Shown here: piece after piece, positions 63,257 through 64,000 of the stretch
How the letters are laid out: each line of letters begins with the position of its first letter
Numbering within the stretch: position 1 is the stretch's first letter
From: Bin87 sp963666865
GTDB taxonomy: Bacteria > Chloroflexota > Dehalococcoidia > Lucifugimonadales > UBA3495
Assembly: GCA_963666865.1 (NCBI GenBank)
Contig: OY763072.1
Coordinates: 2,542,001 to 2,606,000 of the forward strand
Direction: 5' to 3'
Length of the DNA: 64,000 nucleotides
Program-made: the position numbers and the translations under genes
The notes under the pieces: generated by a model
Database searches by the model: none
What the model was told of the DNA's origin: nothing
Seen by the model: only the letters and a program-made list of their open reading frames with translations

Positions 63257-64000
63257 CTAGTTTTGAGAATCCAGGATGGTGCCGTCGCGACGGCAAACGG
63301 TTCGGAGAGGGCACGAACCGCATTCTTCTCTTGATGGCCGACGGCGCACTGTGAAGTCATCAGATTGAATGGCGTGAGCGATGAGGGCTGATTGGTTTAT
63401 TGCCTCGGATATTTTGCTGTCGCTGACCTCGATGGATTGAACCGCCAGCTCAACGGATGGCTCGGATGTCCAGTAGATGCGGGCTTGCGATACCGGCCGT
63501 CCGAGCTTCTGCGCTGCCATGTGGGCATAGAGCATCAACTGTCGTTCGTATGCCAAAACACGCTCGGCGGACGTCGTCTTTCGATTCCCAGTCTTGAAAT
63601 CCGTAATCACGAGAGACCCGGAGTCTTCGCTGACCAGGTCGGCTCGGCCGGTCCAAAGGAAATCGCCCTCGTCGCTCAGCAGAGGCAGTTCGCTCGCAAG
63701 AATTGAGCCGAGGGCATCGCGATTTTCTTTGACGTACCGTGCCACCTGCTGAAACGCGACTTCGACAGCGTCGTAGTTCTCGTCCGGAGCCGACGACCTT
63801 TGGATGGTCTGGCTCTCACGGTCAACGATCTCGCATACCCTATGTTCGTCAACCGAGCCACCTCGGAGCACATCCTGATGGACGGCATCGATGCTGCGAT
63901 GCACGATGTCGCCGACGACATTGCGACTGGCGCGAGCATTCTCGAAGCCATAGCTGCGGAAATAGAGATACTGCTTGGGGCACCGTTCGTACAATTCCAG
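63257..64000 (-). CDS. RecB-like PD-(D/E)XK nuclease domain with Fe-S cysteines, N-terminus outside window
   Basis: The frame is open to the edge of the window, so only the C-terminal ~247 residues are seen. It begins LELYERCPKQYLYFRSYGF, then GDIVHRSIDAV. The nuclease core is WTGRADLVSEDSGSLVITDF, then KTGNRK, with catalytic Asp, Asp and Lys, and QLMLYAHMAAQKLG as the Q-x3-Y motif. It ends with a Cys cluster EECGSCPLRTVC which, with the early Cys of YERCPKQ, should hold a 4Fe-4S cluster as in AddB and Cas4. Such domains commonly end UvrD-like helicases or AddB-type repair nucleases. Which one cannot be told from this part. Confidence 0.82.
   Translation of the reverse strand: MELYERCPKQYLYFRSYGFENARASRNVVGDIVHRSIDAVHQDVLRGGSVDEHRVCEIVDRESQTIQRSSAPDENYDAVEVAFQQVARYVKENRDALGSILASELPLLSDEGDFLWTGRADLVSEDSGSLVITDFKTGNRKTTSAERVLAYERQLMLYAHMAAQKLGRPVSQARIYWTSEPSVELAVQSIEVSDSKISEAINQSALIAHAIQSDDFTVRRRPSREECGSCPLRTVCRRDGTILDSQN

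Overview
The window looks like one GC-rich bacterial chromosome segment, most likely from an uncultivated member of the Chloroflexota (Dehalococcoidia or SAR202-like). This is an inference from style, not from a marker gene. There is no rRNA, ribosomal protein or complete tRNA here. The pointers are very large surface proteins built from cadherin, fibronectin III and GLUG repeats with long Thr-Pro stalks and a C-terminal membrane anchor, many small lipoproteins with TPTP linkers, CaiB-type CoA transferases, and the 'CATTGCGAGCGAAGCG' palindromic repeat.

Layout. 1-5 kb: the 3' part of a GLUG / YWTD-propeller / leucine-rich-repeat protein. 5-10 kb (minus strand): a CaiB CoA transferase with a truncated front, a decay zone that includes a 56-codon response-regulator scrap, and a 795-aa fused histidine kinase / receiver / winged-helix protein. 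10-13.5 kb: two paralogous methyltransferases, the first flanked by palindromic repeats, then a convergent MarR regulator and an ankyrin protein. 13.6-22.3 kb: a 2837-aa surface protein with a clear promoter. 22.4-27 kb: a CAP-domain membrane protein, two lipoproteins and an HtrA-like lipoprotein protease.

27-50 kb is accessory. It holds an ankyrin pseudogene cut by an IS21 (IstB) remnant, small genes with good ribosome binding sites, a winged-helix/GIY-YIG nuclease, more FN3 and GLUG surface proteins, and a run of small Cys/His-rich proteins. A three-repeat I-E-like CRISPR remnant abuts a 28-nt tRNA 3' end. Further on are a frameshifted Nmad3-type gene, a solute-binding lipoprotein, FN3 surface proteins and several broken genes.

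50.5-62 kb is an insertion-sequence graveyard. An Eco57I/PglX-like methylase gene is split by an IS5-family element and cut by an IS701-family element, which itself carries a nested, intact IS982-like element. An IS1380 remnant, a possible HEPN gene, an IS630 element and a second IS701 element follow. Target duplications and terminal repeats can be read for five elements. The last 2 kb hold a bacterial voltage-gated cation channel with an Asp in its selectivity filter and the C-terminal nuclease domain of a RecB-like protein that runs off the window.

The genes suggest a cell that invests in calcium-binding, repeat-rich surface proteins and whose accessory island is decaying. The most unusual signal is a 15-17 bp palindrome (GTCCGCCTNNGGCGGA) that occurs six times, always inside transposase genes of unrelated families, where it appears to replace 6-9 bases and usually breaks the frame. 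Many frameshifts sit in homopolymers, so some broken genes could be assembly errors.
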